Source: Streptomyces sp. HD
GTDB lineage: Bacteria > Actinomycetota > Actinomycetes > Streptomycetales > Streptomycetaceae
Direction of reading: 5' to 3'
DNA length: 64,000 nt
NCBI RefSeq assembly: GCF_028369295.1
Contig: NZ_JAQMYP010000053.1
Span: 1-64,000 of the forward strand
The notes below the pieces were generated by a model, which saw nothing but the letters and a program-made list of their open reading frames with translations, did not search any database and was not told the DNA's origin. Below are positions 29,657-38,893 of the stretch, one piece after another (the first letter of the stretch is position 1; every line of letters begins with the position of its first letter). Both the position numbers and the translations under genes were made by a program.

Positions 29657-31812
29657 CGAGCACCACGCATTCCTCCTTGCCGGGGCCGGGCGGACCGGGT
29701 CCGGACAAGCTCGCCTTCACGCTGCCGTCGGGGCGGCGGCGTGTCACCCCGGTCCGGGTCGGCAAGGAGTTCCGACGGGAGCGGCCGTTGCCCCAGCTGA
29801 TCCGCAAGGCCGTACTGGACGACGACGGACAGCAGTGCGTGCAGGTACGCCTGAGCGCCAGGGACTCGGCGAACCCGGCGGCACGCGCCCTGCTGGACAT
29901 CGAGGCGGGCACCACGCTGCAGCTCAACCAGGCGCTGGGCGACACCGATTACGCCCCGCTCTTCCCGAGGATCATCGGCTACGAGCTGGACGCGGCCGAG
30001 CCGTTCCTGCTGTACGACCCGCCGCGCGGCACGGCCGTATCCCGGATCCAGGTGATGGGCGCCGCCGACCAGGGCGTCTTCACCCGGGACCTGATGCTGG
30101 CGCTGTGTCTGCTGGAGCGGCGGGGCCTGGTGCCGCGCGGTGTCTCGCCGGCCACCGTGCGCTGGGACGGCGCCCGGGTCCAGCTCTGGGGGCTGGAGTC
30201 GGTGACCGGCATCGGACGGCCGCGGCGGCCCTGGGGCGGGTCGCCCTTCTGCCCGCCCGAGCAGCGCGACGGCGAGGGACTCGCCGACCCCAGGGACGCG
30301 GTGTGGAGCGCCGCCCAGTTGCTGTACCGGCTGGCGACCGGGAGGCTCGGCCCCGCCGACCGCCCGCCGCCCGACCTCGGCGAACACCGCATGCTCGACC
30401 AGATGGTGCGCGACGCCTTCGCGCCGAGCGCGGCCGACCGGCCGACGCCCGCCCAGGTGCTCGACCTCGTGGCACCGGGCACCGTCGGCCGGGTCCGGCT
30501 GACGGTGCCGCCCGACGAGACGCGCCCGCACCACGACGCCTTCGAGGAGGCGCTGCACCTCAAACGCCAGGCACCGGCCTCCCGGACCGGCAGGACGTCG
30601 GAGTCCGAACCGGCGGGTGGCGAGGTGCTCTGCCCGTACTGCCTGGAGACCATCCGGCTCGACCTCACGAAGCTGTTCGCCACCGACAGCCGGATGCAGT
30701 ACAAACCGCTGGACATCAAGGGGATCAACAACCCGGTGCGGCGCACGGACATCATGCGCGGGGCCGTCCAGAAGTGCACGGCGGACCCGGAGTTCCCCGC
30801 GCACTACATCGCCGTGCCCTATCTGACGCACGGCCGCCCGCTGACCGTCGCGATGGTCGGCCAGTCCTCCACCGGCAAGAGCCATCTGCTGACCCAGATG
30901 ATCGCGGCGATCACCGACGGCGGCCTTGAGCCGTTCGGCCTGAAGTGGCAGTCCGTCAATCCGGAGCAGCACGCCCGGTTCGTACGGGACCGGGTGCAGC
31001 CGTTGCGCAACGGCAAGGTCCTCGACCACACCGCGGCGCTCGGCATGGACGACTTCGCCCGCTTCGTGGAGTCCCTGCTGATCACCGACGCCCGGGGTCA
31101 GGTGCGCCCGGTCGCCTTCTTCGACCTGGGCGGCGAGGACCTCGTACGGACCGACGCGGCGCTGCGGTTCCTGCTCGGCGTCGACGCCCTGGTCTTCGTC
31201 GTCGACCCGGCGCTGGCCCTGCCGCTGCCGCAGCTGGACCACGCCCGGCAGCGCTGGGGCGTGGAGGTGAACCGGGACGGCGACCTGGCGTTCGGCACGG
31301 TGCTGGACCGGCTGCCGAAGAGCGGCGGGTATCTGGACGTGCCGTCCGCGATGGTGCTCGGCAAGGCCGACCTCCTGCGCTTCCAGCCGCCCGTGGACCG
31401 CTGGCTGACCCGGCCGCCGGCCACCTCGCTGGACCCCGATGTGATGCGCGAGGAGAGCCGGGACGTGTACGGGCTGCTGCGCCGGCACGCGGGCCAGGCG
31501 TGGCTGCGTCCCTTCGACGCGGTCCGCCGCTGCACCCTGCACATCGCGTCCGCCACCGGCGGCCAGGAGGACCAGGGCCGCTATCCGGCCGGGGCCGGGC
31601 CCCGACGGGTGCTGGAGCCGCTGCTGTCGCTGTTGGCCATGCACGGGATGGTCCAAGTGCGGGGCGGTGCCGAGGCGTTGGCGATCGGGGAGGCGCCAGC
31701 GCTGGAAGCAATGCCGTGGGACGAGGCCGAGCGGGACGGGGACGTCGGGCGGTTCGAGCGGGCCGACGGGCCCGAGGAGCCCGAGGAATCCGAAGGAGGG
31801 GAACTTCAGTGA
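29653..31812 (+). CDS. Pseudokinase-GTPase fusion (DO-GTPase-like)
   Basis: A 719-residue cytosolic protein. The first ~270 residues look like a decayed Ser/Thr kinase fold (YELDAAEPFLLYDPPRG, then AVWSAAQLLYRLATGRLG and DRPTPAQVLDLV) without the catalytic HRD or DFG motifs. A CPYC knuckle lies near 325. A P-loop GTPase-like domain starts near 400: VAMVGQSSTGKSHLL (intact Walker A), FFDLGGEDLV (switch/Walker B) and LGKADLL, like the NKxD specificity motif. This resembles the 'double-GTPase' proteins paired with GAP1 proteins, and the next gene is GAP1-like. It starts in the stop of the previous gene. Substrate guanine against adenine is not proven by sequence. Confidence 0.78.
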   Translation: MTSTTHSSLPGPGGPGPDKLAFTLPSGRRRVTPVRVGKEFRRERPLPQLIRKAVLDDDGQQCVQVRLSARDSANPAARALLDIEAGTTLQLNQALGDTDYAPLFPRIIGYELDAAEPFLLYDPPRGTAVSRIQVMGAADQGVFTRDLMLALCLLERRGLVPRGVSPATVRWDGARVQLWGLESVTGIGRPRRPWGGSPFCPPEQRDGEGLADPRDAVWSAAQLLYRLATGRLGPADRPPPDLGEHRMLDQMVRDAFAPSAADRPTPAQVLDLVAPGTVGRVRLTVPPDETRPHHDAFEEALHLKRQAPASRTGRTSESEPAGGEVLCPYCLETIRLDLTKLFATDSRMQYKPLDIKGINNPVRRTDIMRGAVQKCTADPEFPAHYIAVPYLTHGRPLTVAMVGQSSTGKSHLLTQMIAAITDGGLEPFGLKWQSVNPEQHARFVRDRVQPLRNGKVLDHTAALGMDDFARFVESLLITDARGQVRPVAFFDLGGEDLVRTDAALRFLLGVDALVFVVDPALALPLPQLDHARQRWGVEVNRDGDLAFGTVLDRLPKSGGYLDVPSAMVLGKADLLRFQPPVDRWLTRPPATSLDPDVMREESRDVYGLLRRHAGQAWLRPFDAVRRCTLHIASATGGQEDQGRYPAGAGPRRVLEPLLSLLAMHGMVQVRGGAEALAIGEAPALEAMPWDEAERDGDVGRFERADGPEEPEESEGGELQ

Positions 31813-33623
31813 ACGACTTCCAGGACCGGGCCCCGGTGCACCAGGTCCTCTTCCGCTGGGACGGCAACCAGGGCCGCCAGGACACCGGTATGCATGCCGT
31901 CGCCCACTCCTGCGAGGCCGGGCGCGCCGGGGAACTGGCCCGGGAGCTGGGCTCGTTGCTGTGGGTGTCCGGCGCGGCGGCCGCCCGCCCGAGCGTCGTA
32001 CGCACGCTGTCCCGCGACGGCGACGTCCTGCTCGTCCAGCGCTGGCCCACGAAGGACCGGGGCGGCCGGCCCAGCACGGTCAGCCATGTGCTGGTCGGAG
32101 GCCCCGACACCCTGACACCCGGGCGGTGCCTCGGACTCGCGTACGGCGGCTGGCGCGGGCAGGACGAGGTCGAGCAGGCGTCCGGAGGGCTGCCCGAGTT
32201 CGACCGCGCGGAACTCGAAAGGGCGGCGTGGAAGCGAAGGCCGGAGATGGTGGAGCGGCTGCCGGAGGTCCAGCACGCGCTGATCCTGGCCACGGCGGAG
32301 TTGCTGCGCGATCCGCGGCAGCGGGTGTCCCTCCTGCTGGAGGAGAAGACACCGCGTGACTGGCCGACGCCGGACCTGGTGCCGGTGGCCTATCTCGGGC
32401 TGGTCCTGATCTTCGGACCCTGGTTGAAGAAGCGGTGGACCTTCGCCACGTACGACACGGTGGACAGCCATCCCCTGCGGCTGATGGCCGTGCCGCGCTG
32501 GGATGCGGACTCGGGTGAGTCCGGCCCGCTGGCCCGGGTCAGGGGCCGCGTGGAGGGGGACCACGGGTTCGAGCACTGGGCCGCGTTCCAGCTGGTGACG
32601 CACCTCCTCGCACACCCGGACGCCGACCCCGGCGTACCACAGCTGGTCGGCGAGCTCCCCGACGGCGCGACCATGGACTGGGGGCGGCGCAGCGAGCAGC
32701 TCAAGCGGATCCTCGGCGCGGGCCCCGCCACCGGCACGAGGCCGGCACCCCGCCGGCCGGACCCGACGCCGCCTCCCCCGCCCACGGCCCCCGCGCCCCC
32801 ACCTCCCTCGAACGGCCACGACACCCATGCCCTCCACCGGGACCTGCTCGGCAACCTGCATGGTGACGGGATGCAGCGCCATTACCTGATCGCGCGGCTG
32901 AAGGAGCAGAGCGACGAGGTGCTCCTGCACGAGCTGAGCTTCGGCGAAGAACTGCCGCCGGAATCCCTCGACTTGCTACTGAGGGAGCTGGGCAGGCCCG
33001 ACCGCGTGGACGCTCGTCATCCCGAGATGCAGCACGCGCTGTGCACGGAGGTGCTCCTGAACGGCCTGTACTTCAACCTCCGGGAGCCGAGCCCGGCATA
33101 CGTGTCGGAGGTCGACCGGGCGGCCGACCTCTTCACGTGGGCCGTCGCCCCGTTCGTCCGGGATCCGCGCCATCAGCCCCATCTGGCGCAGGTACTGCAC
33201 CTGGTGGGACTCAGCCCCCTGTCCACCGATGCCGAGTGGCTCCGGAAGAGCATCCTCCGACCGGCGAACGGCCCGGTCCCCGACCTCCCGCCGGAGGTGT
33301 GGCGCCAGCTGGTGGAGGACAAGATGAGCCAGCCCGGCACACAGCCCGCGGCGCCCCCGCCGCTTCCCGAGCAGCCGCCCCCTCAGCAACCGCCGGCGGA
33401 GCCGCCGCTCCCACTGCCCCCACCACCGTCGGTCTTCAAACCGTTGGCTTCGCAGGAGCCGGTCCCACAACCGCCGGTCCCACCGCAGACGGTCTTCGCA
33501 TCGGAGTCGTCCACCCTCACGGGCAAGCTCTCCGACCTGACCAACAGGTACCCGGGCCGTGCGCTCGGATCCGTCGCCCTCCTCTTCGTCGTCGTGTTCC
33601 TCGTGCTGTGGGCGTTCAGCTGA
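31809..33623 (+). CDS. GAP1-like GTPase-associated protein, C-terminal membrane anchor
   Basis: A 604-residue protein with a GTG start in the stop of the GTPase gene, preceded by GAAGGAGGGGAAC. The N-terminus (APVHQVLFRWDGNQGRQDTG, then MHAVAHSC) fits the GAP1-N domain that pairs with DO-GTPases. A helical middle follows, then a Pro-rich linker (about 490-560). The very end is a single membrane helix (GSVALLFVVVFLVLWAFS), making it a tail-anchored protein facing the cytosol. It is the last gene of the array; the galactosidase gene converges 15 bases beyond. GAP1 naming rests on remembered comparative-genomic families and should be confirmed by profile search. Confidence 0.7.
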   Translation: MNDFQDRAPVHQVLFRWDGNQGRQDTGMHAVAHSCEAGRAGELARELGSLLWVSGAAAARPSVVRTLSRDGDVLLVQRWPTKDRGGRPSTVSHVLVGGPDTLTPGRCLGLAYGGWRGQDEVEQASGGLPEFDRAELERAAWKRRPEMVERLPEVQHALILATAELLRDPRQRVSLLLEEKTPRDWPTPDLVPVAYLGLVLIFGPWLKKRWTFATYDTVDSHPLRLMAVPRWDADSGESGPLARVRGRVEGDHGFEHWAAFQLVTHLLAHPDADPGVPQLVGELPDGATMDWGRRSEQLKRILGAGPATGTRPAPRRPDPTPPPPPTAPAPPPPSNGHDTHALHRDLLGNLHGDGMQRHYLIARLKEQSDEVLLHELSFGEELPPESLDLLLRELGRPDRVDARHPEMQHALCTEVLLNGLYFNLREPSPAYVSEVDRAADLFTWAVAPFVRDPRHQPHLAQVLHLVGLSPLSTDAEWLRKSILRPANGPVPDLPPEVWRQLVEDKMSQPGTQPAAPPPLPEQPPPQQPPAEPPLPLPPPPSVFKPLASQEPVPQPPVPPQTVFASESSTLTGKLSDLTNRYPGRALGSVALLFVVVFLVLWAFS

Positions 33624-33638
33624 CGGGGAGCCGGTTCC

Positions 33639-35642
33639 TCACCCGCGCGGCTCCCGTACGACGGCCACATCCCCGGCCGGGACCGTCACCGAGCCGTTCA
33701 CCGGTTTGCCGGTGAGCAGTTCGGTGGCGTCGGCGGGGACGGCCACCTCGGCGTCCCGGTCCGAGTGGTTGATGACGAAGAGGTAGTCGGCATCGGCGCC
33801 TCGGCGCAGGACCGCCTCGACGCCCTCGGGAGTCGCACGGACCGGTTCAACGCCCGCCTCCGCCCGGATGCGGTCCAGCAACGCGGCCAGGGTCACCGCG
33901 TCCGGCTGAGTTGCGAAGTACCAAGTGGCGCTCCGGCCAAGGGAGTTGCGGGTCACCGCCGGTATTCCCGCGAGCGGCCCGGTCGTGTACGACTCCACCG
34001 CCTCGGCGCCGGCCAGCCGCACCCGCTCCGACCACAGCACCCCCGTGCCGCCCCCGTCGAGCCCCACGGACTCGCCCGGCAGCAGCGGGAACAGCTCGTC
34101 CGTCGTGACGCCGAGCGCCTCCCGGAACGCGCCTGGGTAACCGCCCAGCCGTACATGGCAGTTCTCGTCGACGGCCCCGCTGTGGAAGCCCACCGCCAGG
34201 GTGCCGCCGCGCTCCGCGAAGCCGGTGAGGTTGGCCGCGCCCGCGTCGTCCACCAGGTACAGGCTCGGCGCCAGGACCAGCCGGTACCCCGACAGATCCG
34301 CGTCCGGCCGTACGAAGTCCACCGCCACGCCCGACCGCCACAGCGGCTCGTACCAGGCGCGGACCAGGTCCTGGAAGCGCAGCTCGGCGCTCGGCTGGGA
34401 GGGGAGTTCCATCGCCCAGCGGGAGTTCCAGTCCCAGACGATCGCCACCTCGGCCGTGCCGACGCTGCCGCGCACCTCCGCGAGCGCCTTCAGATCGGCG
34501 CCCAGCCGGACCACGTCCCGCCAGATCCGGCTGTCGGTACCGGCGTGCGGCAGCATCGCCGAGTGCCACTGCTCGGCACCCGCCTTGGCCGCACGCCACT
34601 GGAAGTAGGCGATGCCGTCCGCACCGCGCGCCACATGGGCGAGGGCGTTGCGCCGCAACTCACCGGGCCCCTTGGCCCGGTTCACCGGCTGCCAGTTCAC
34701 GGCACCGGTCGAGTGCTCCATCAGCAGCCACGGACCGCCCGCGAGGGAGCGGACCAGATCGCCGCTGAGCGCGACGTCGATCTCGGACTCGGGATCGGCG
34801 GACTGGAGATAGTGGTCGTTGGAGACCAGGTCCAGCTTCGGGGCCCAGCGCCAGTAGTCCAGGGCGTCGAAGTTGTACATCACCATGAAGTTGGTGGTGG
34901 CGGGGATGGCCGGGGCCGCCGCCAGCAGCACCTGCCGCTCCGCCTCGTACAGCGAGAGCAGCTCGTCGCTGCAGAAGCGGCGCCAGTCCAGCTGGTGGGT
35001 GGGGTTCGGTACGGCGCCGGTGGGGCGGGGCGGGATGATCTCGTCCCAGTCGTAGTACCACTGGCTCCAGAAGCGGGTGCCCCAGGCGTCGTTGAGGGCG
35101 GCCAGGTCGTCCGAGTACCTCGCCCGCAGCCAGCGCCGGAAGGCGGCCGCGCTCTCGTCGCAGTAGCACTCGGCGTTGTGGCAGCCGTACTCGTTGTGGA
35201 CGTGCCACATCGCCACCGCAGGATGGTCCGCGTACCGCCGGGCGATCTCCCCCGCCATCCGCAGGGCCGCCTCCCGGTACGCCGGGCTGCTCGGACAGAA
35301 CGTCTGACGGCTGCCGTACGACAGCCCCCTGCCGTCCTTGTCCACGGGCAGCGCCTCGGGGTGGGCGCGGAAGAACCACGCCGGGGGTGCCGCCGTCGGG
35401 GTCGCGAGGTCGGCCGCGATGCCGTGGCTGTGCAGCAGGGCGAGGACCCGGTCCAGGAGGGTGAAGTCGTACTGCCCCTCGCTCGGCTCCAGCAGCGCCC
35501 AGGAGAAGATGCCGACGCTGACCATGGTCACCCCGGCCTCGCGCATCAGGCGCATGTCCTCGGCCCAGACCTCCTCGGGCCACTGCTCGGGGTTGTAGTC
35601 GCCGCCGTAGGCGATACCGGGGACGGACAGTTCGCGCTTCAT
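33639..35642 (-). CDS. Beta-galactosidase, glycoside hydrolase family 42
   Basis: Cytosolic hydrolase of terminal beta-galactosides, 667 residues. The acid/base Glu is in WHVHNEYG (about 151) and the nucleophile Glu in WLLMEHSTG (about 309). The zinc cluster typical of GH42 is present as Cys116 and the trio in GCHNAECYCDE. The C-terminal beta-domain contains the trimerisation region. The ATG overlaps the stop of the upstream GH36 gene by four bases, so it is the last gene of the galactoside operon. No signal peptide, so substrate is imported as oligosaccharide. Confidence 0.95.
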   Translation of the reverse strand: MKRELSVPGIAYGGDYNPEQWPEEVWAEDMRLMREAGVTMVSVGIFSWALLEPSEGQYDFTLLDRVLALLHSHGIAADLATPTAAPPAWFFRAHPEALPVDKDGRGLSYGSRQTFCPSSPAYREAALRMAGEIARRYADHPAVAMWHVHNEYGCHNAECYCDESAAAFRRWLRARYSDDLAALNDAWGTRFWSQWYYDWDEIIPPRPTGAVPNPTHQLDWRRFCSDELLSLYEAERQVLLAAAPAIPATTNFMVMYNFDALDYWRWAPKLDLVSNDHYLQSADPESEIDVALSGDLVRSLAGGPWLLMEHSTGAVNWQPVNRAKGPGELRRNALAHVARGADGIAYFQWRAAKAGAEQWHSAMLPHAGTDSRIWRDVVRLGADLKALAEVRGSVGTAEVAIVWDWNSRWAMELPSQPSAELRFQDLVRAWYEPLWRSGVAVDFVRPDADLSGYRLVLAPSLYLVDDAGAANLTGFAERGGTLAVGFHSGAVDENCHVRLGGYPGAFREALGVTTDELFPLLPGESVGLDGGGTGVLWSERVRLAGAEAVESYTTGPLAGIPAVTRNSLGRSATWYFATQPDAVTLAALLDRIRAEAGVEPVRATPEGVEAVLRRGADADYLFVINHSDRDAEVAVPADATELLTGKPVNGSVTVPAGDVAVVREPRG

Positions 35643-36967
35643 CGGCCGGCTCCCCCGAGCAGGCGGCGGGTCGTGGCCACGCCCCACTCGTCGAGTGACA
35701 GCAGGCGGTCGCTGGACGCCATCAGCCCGCCGGTCGCCTCGACGTGCGCGGCCCAGCGCTCCCGGGTCTCCACGGCCGGGCGGGCCATCAGGCAGTCGGG
35801 GTCGTTGACCCAGAGCCGACCGTGCTGCCACTGGCGGCCGACGCCCGTGAACTCGGCCGGGTCCTGTCCGGGCTGGCTGTAGTCGTCGGCCTCGGGGCGG
35901 CGGTGCGGGGCCGTGTCGGGGCTGACCCGCATCGCGTCGAACAGTCCGATGGAGGGCAGGATCGGCGCACCGCAGCCCAGCAGGTACGCGTCCTCGCCGA
36001 TCGCCTCCCGGATGAGCCGCACACCGTTGCGGTACGCCGTCAGCGCAGCTGCGTCCTGGTCGTCTCCGTCGTGCCGTACGCCGTCCAGGGCGCCCGCGTA
36101 GAGGAAGTCGGCCTTGAAGTAGTCGTAGCCCTCGGCGCGCAGCGTCCGGAAGACCTCGGTCAGATACGCCGCCGCCTCGGGGTGCGTGGTGTCCAGGACG
36201 CGCAGGTCGTGGCCCCAGTTGCGGCCGGCGTGCGTGAAGCCGCCGTCGGCGTCGCGGACCAGCCAGTCGGGGTGCTCGGCGGCCAGGTCGCTCGCCGGGT
36301 CGACCAGGAAGGGGGCCGTCCAGATGCCGGCGCGGCGGCCCCGGGCACGGATGGCGTCCGCGATGCCGGCGCGGGAGCGGAACCGGCCGGAGAGGGTGAG
36401 CCAGTCGCCGAGGGCCTTCTGGTAGCCGTCGTCGATCTGGACGACGTCGACGGGCAGGTCGAGGGTCTCCATCGCACGGAGGTTCTCGTGGATGTCGTCC
36501 TCGGTGACGTCGGTGAAGTACTCGTACCAGGAGCACCAGACCGTCGGTGCCGGACGGGGCGGGGACAGCTGAAGGCTGTCGGCCCAGTCACCCAGCACCG
36601 ACTGGACGGTGGCCCCCGTCCACTCCTTCACCGGACCGTCGGCGCTGACCTCGGCGACGGCGTCGCCGGTCATGACCAGCCGGATGGACGGGACCTCGCT
36701 GAGCGGATCCGTCGCCGCCCACAGCCGGACCGGCGATCCGTCGCCGGGGTCGAGCGCCAGCAGGCCCTCCCCCTGGAAGGTGCCCTCGGGGACGGTGACG
36801 CCGGGCCGGTAACAGACGGTCGCCCAGTTGGAGTTGGTCGGGCGGTACGGCTTGTCGCCGAGGGCGTAGGCGCCGCTGGGGCTCCAGGACTGCCAGCCCT
36901 CCTCGTGGACACGGGCGCGGGCCGCGTCCACCGGCACGGAAGCGACGGGGGTGAAGGGGTGGTGCAC
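35639..36967 (-). CDS. Alpha-galactosidase, glycoside hydrolase family 36
   Basis: A 442-residue cytosolic enzyme removing alpha-galactosyl units (melibiose or raffinose type sugars). The nucleophile Asp lies in YFKADFLYAG (about 287) and the acid/base Asp in RVSPDTAP (about 351). Substrate-contact motifs WCSWYEYF and VVQIDDGYQ are present. It is shorter than full GH36 enzymes because the large N-terminal beta-domain is reduced, like GH36 subgroup enzymes of this size. The GTG start fits the beginning of the fold and the AAAGAGA-type site upstream. It lies between permease and beta-galactosidase genes, so the operon handles mixed alpha/beta-galactosides. Confidence 0.92.
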   Translation of the reverse strand: MHHPFTPVASVPVDAARARVHEEGWQSWSPSGAYALGDKPYRPTNSNWATVCYRPGVTVPEGTFQGEGLLALDPGDGSPVRLWAATDPLSEVPSIRLVMTGDAVAEVSADGPVKEWTGATVQSVLGDWADSLQLSPPRPAPTVWCSWYEYFTDVTEDDIHENLRAMETLDLPVDVVQIDDGYQKALGDWLTLSGRFRSRAGIADAIRARGRRAGIWTAPFLVDPASDLAAEHPDWLVRDADGGFTHAGRNWGHDLRVLDTTHPEAAAYLTEVFRTLRAEGYDYFKADFLYAGALDGVRHDGDDQDAAALTAYRNGVRLIREAIGEDAYLLGCGAPILPSIGLFDAMRVSPDTAPHRRPEADDYSQPGQDPAEFTGVGRQWQHGRLWVNDPDCLMARPAVETRERWAAHVEATGGLMASSDRLLSLDEWGVATTRRLLGGAGR

Positions 36968-37017
36968 GGGGGTCTCTTTCGAAAAGAAGGGGGCCGACAG
37001 CCGTCGTCGGCCGTGGA

Positions 37018-37905
37018 TCAGCCCTTGTTGGCGCCGAGCGTCAGGCCGCTCACGAACTGCCGCTGGAGCACGAAGTACACGATCAGGGTCGGGATCGCGG
37101 TGAGCAGGGCGCCGGCGGCGACCAGGTTCGGGTCGGTGAAGTACGCGCCGGAGAGGTTGTTCAGCGCCGAGGTGATCGGCATGTTCTCGCCGGTCGAGAT
37201 CAGCACCAGGGCCCAGAAGAAGTCGTTGTAGATCCAGATGGACAGCAGGGTCGCCAGGGCGGCCATCGCCGGGCGGCACAGCGGCAGCACGATCTGCCAG
37301 TACTGCCGCCAGACCGAAGCCCCGTCGACGAGCGCGGCCTCGGTCAGTTCGTGCGGCAGGGTGCGCATGTAGTTGCTGAGCACGAAGGCGCAGAAGCCGG
37401 ACTGGAACGCGACGTGGATGAGGACCAGCCCGAGCGCGGAGTCGTAGAGCTTGCCGCTCATGGTGATGCCGGGCAGGTCGACCAGCAGGTACAGCCGGTA
37501 CAGCGGGGTGATGATGACCTGCTGCGGGAGCAGGTTGCCCGCCGTGAAGACCAGCAGCAGCGCGAGGTTGAGGCGGAAGTCGAAGCGGCTGACGTAGAAG
37601 GCGACCATCGACGACAGGAACAGCGTCAACAGCACCGCCGGGACAGCGATGATCATCGTGTTGACGAAGTAGTGGCTCATGTCGGACTGCTGGTACGCGT
37701 TGGTGAAGTTGTCGAAGTTCAGCGTGTCCGGCCAGGACACGTATCCCTTCTCGCTCGTCTCCGAGTACGGCCGCAGCGCCGAGTAGACCGCCCAGGCCAG
37801 CGGCGCGAGCCAGGCCAGCGCCATGCTCGCCAGGAAGAGGTGCAGCAGGATCCTGCCGGGGCGGACGGGGGCGCGCTTCTTGAGCGCGACGGCGGGGGTG
37901 CTCAT
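37018..37905 (-). CDS. Carbohydrate ABC transporter permease (MalG type)
   Basis: A 295-residue inner-membrane subunit with six hydrophobic helices. The EAA loop that docks on the ATPase reads ELTEAALVDGASVWRQYW with the conserved Gly. The C-terminus VSGLTLGANKG is the usual MalG-type ending. It overlaps the upstream permease by four bases. No ATPase gene is in the operon, as is usual in Streptomyces where one shared MsiK-type ATPase serves many sugar importers. Confidence 0.95.
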   Translation of the reverse strand: MSTPAVALKKRAPVRPGRILLHLFLASMALAWLAPLAWAVYSALRPYSETSEKGYVSWPDTLNFDNFTNAYQQSDMSHYFVNTMIIAVPAVLLTLFLSSMVAFYVSRFDFRLNLALLLVFTAGNLLPQQVIITPLYRLYLLVDLPGITMSGKLYDSALGLVLIHVAFQSGFCAFVLSNYMRTLPHELTEAALVDGASVWRQYWQIVLPLCRPAMAALATLLSIWIYNDFFWALVLISTGENMPITSALNNLSGAYFTDPNLVAAGALLTAIPTLIVYFVLQRQFVSGLTLGANKG

Positions 37906-38879
37906 GCGCGCCGCTCCTTCCGGAAGGTGGCCACCAGGTAGGGGATGATCACGACGAGGGAGATCAGCAGCAGCACGACCGCGATCGCGGAGCCGTATCC
38001 GATGCGGCTGGACTCGCCGATGATGTTGTTGGTGACCAGGATCGAGAGCAGCTCGGTGCCCTCGCCGCCCTTGTTGAAGACGAAGACCAGGTCGAAGCAG
38101 CGCAGGGCCTCGATGATGGTGACGACCAGGACGACGGTGTTGGTGGGCCGCAGCGTCGGGAAGATGACGTTCTTGAACGTCTGCCACTCGGTGGCGCCGT
38201 CGAGCGAGGAGGCCTCCCGCAGCGAGGGATCGACGCCCTTGAGGCCGGCCAGGTACAGGATCATCATGTAGCCGGTGTGGCGCCAGGACGCGGCGACGAG
38301 GATCGCCCAGAGGTTGAGGTCCGGGTCGCCGATCCAGTCGATGTACTTACCCGGTTCATTGGCGCCGATGATGCTGTTGATCAGGCCGGTGTCGGGGTTG
38401 TAGATGAGCTGCCACACAAACCCGATGACAGCCATCGACATCACGACGGGCAGGAAGAACGCGGTCTGGTACACCCTGCTGAACCGGATCTTCTTGTCCA
38501 GTTGCACGGCCAGGAACAGGCCGAGCGGCGTCGGGATCACGATGAGCACGACGAACCAGATGACGTTGTGCTCGACGGCGGGCCAGAACTGCGGGTTGTT
38601 GGAGAACAGTTCCTTGAAGTTCTCCAGCCCGACCCACTTGATCGAGTCGAAGCCGATGCCGTCCCAGGTGGTGAACGCCAGCGCGATGGAGGCGAGGGCC
38701 GTCACCCAGACCAGGGCGATGTGCAGGATGGTCGGCAGGCCCGCCATCAGCCCGAGGGTGATCCGGTCACGACGGGTCAGCAGACGGCGGTGCCCTGAGG
38801 GCTTCTTCTTGGCGGGGGCAGCACCCGAAGGCGGCACGGCGGCCGCCTCCGGGTTCTCCTTGGTGATTTCGGTAGTCAT
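37902..38879 (-). CDS. Carbohydrate ABC transporter permease (MalF type)
   Basis: A 325-residue inner-membrane subunit. A cytosolic N-terminal tail (about 40 residues) is followed by six helices and an EAA loop (DPSLREASSLDGATEWQTF). It forms a heterodimer with the next permease (four-base overlap) and receives sugar from the upstream binding protein, whose stop is 14 bases away. Confidence 0.95.
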   Translation of the reverse strand: MTTEITKENPEAAAVPPSGAAPAKKKPSGHRRLLTRRDRITLGLMAGLPTILHIALVWVTALASIALAFTTWDGIGFDSIKWVGLENFKELFSNNPQFWPAVEHNVIWFVVLIVIPTPLGLFLAVQLDKKIRFSRVYQTAFFLPVVMSMAVIGFVWQLIYNPDTGLINSIIGANEPGKYIDWIGDPDLNLWAILVAASWRHTGYMMILYLAGLKGVDPSLREASSLDGATEWQTFKNVIFPTLRPTNTVVLVVTIIEALRCFDLVFVFNKGGEGTELLSILVTNNIIGESSRIGYGSAIAVVLLLISLVVIIPYLVATFRKERRA

Positions 38880-38893
38880 GTGAATCCGCCGGA

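Noticed and set aside
33765..35882. A 705-residue plus-strand frame opposite the beta-galactosidase
   Set aside because: Shadow of the GH42 gene, which has its catalytic residues on the minus strand.
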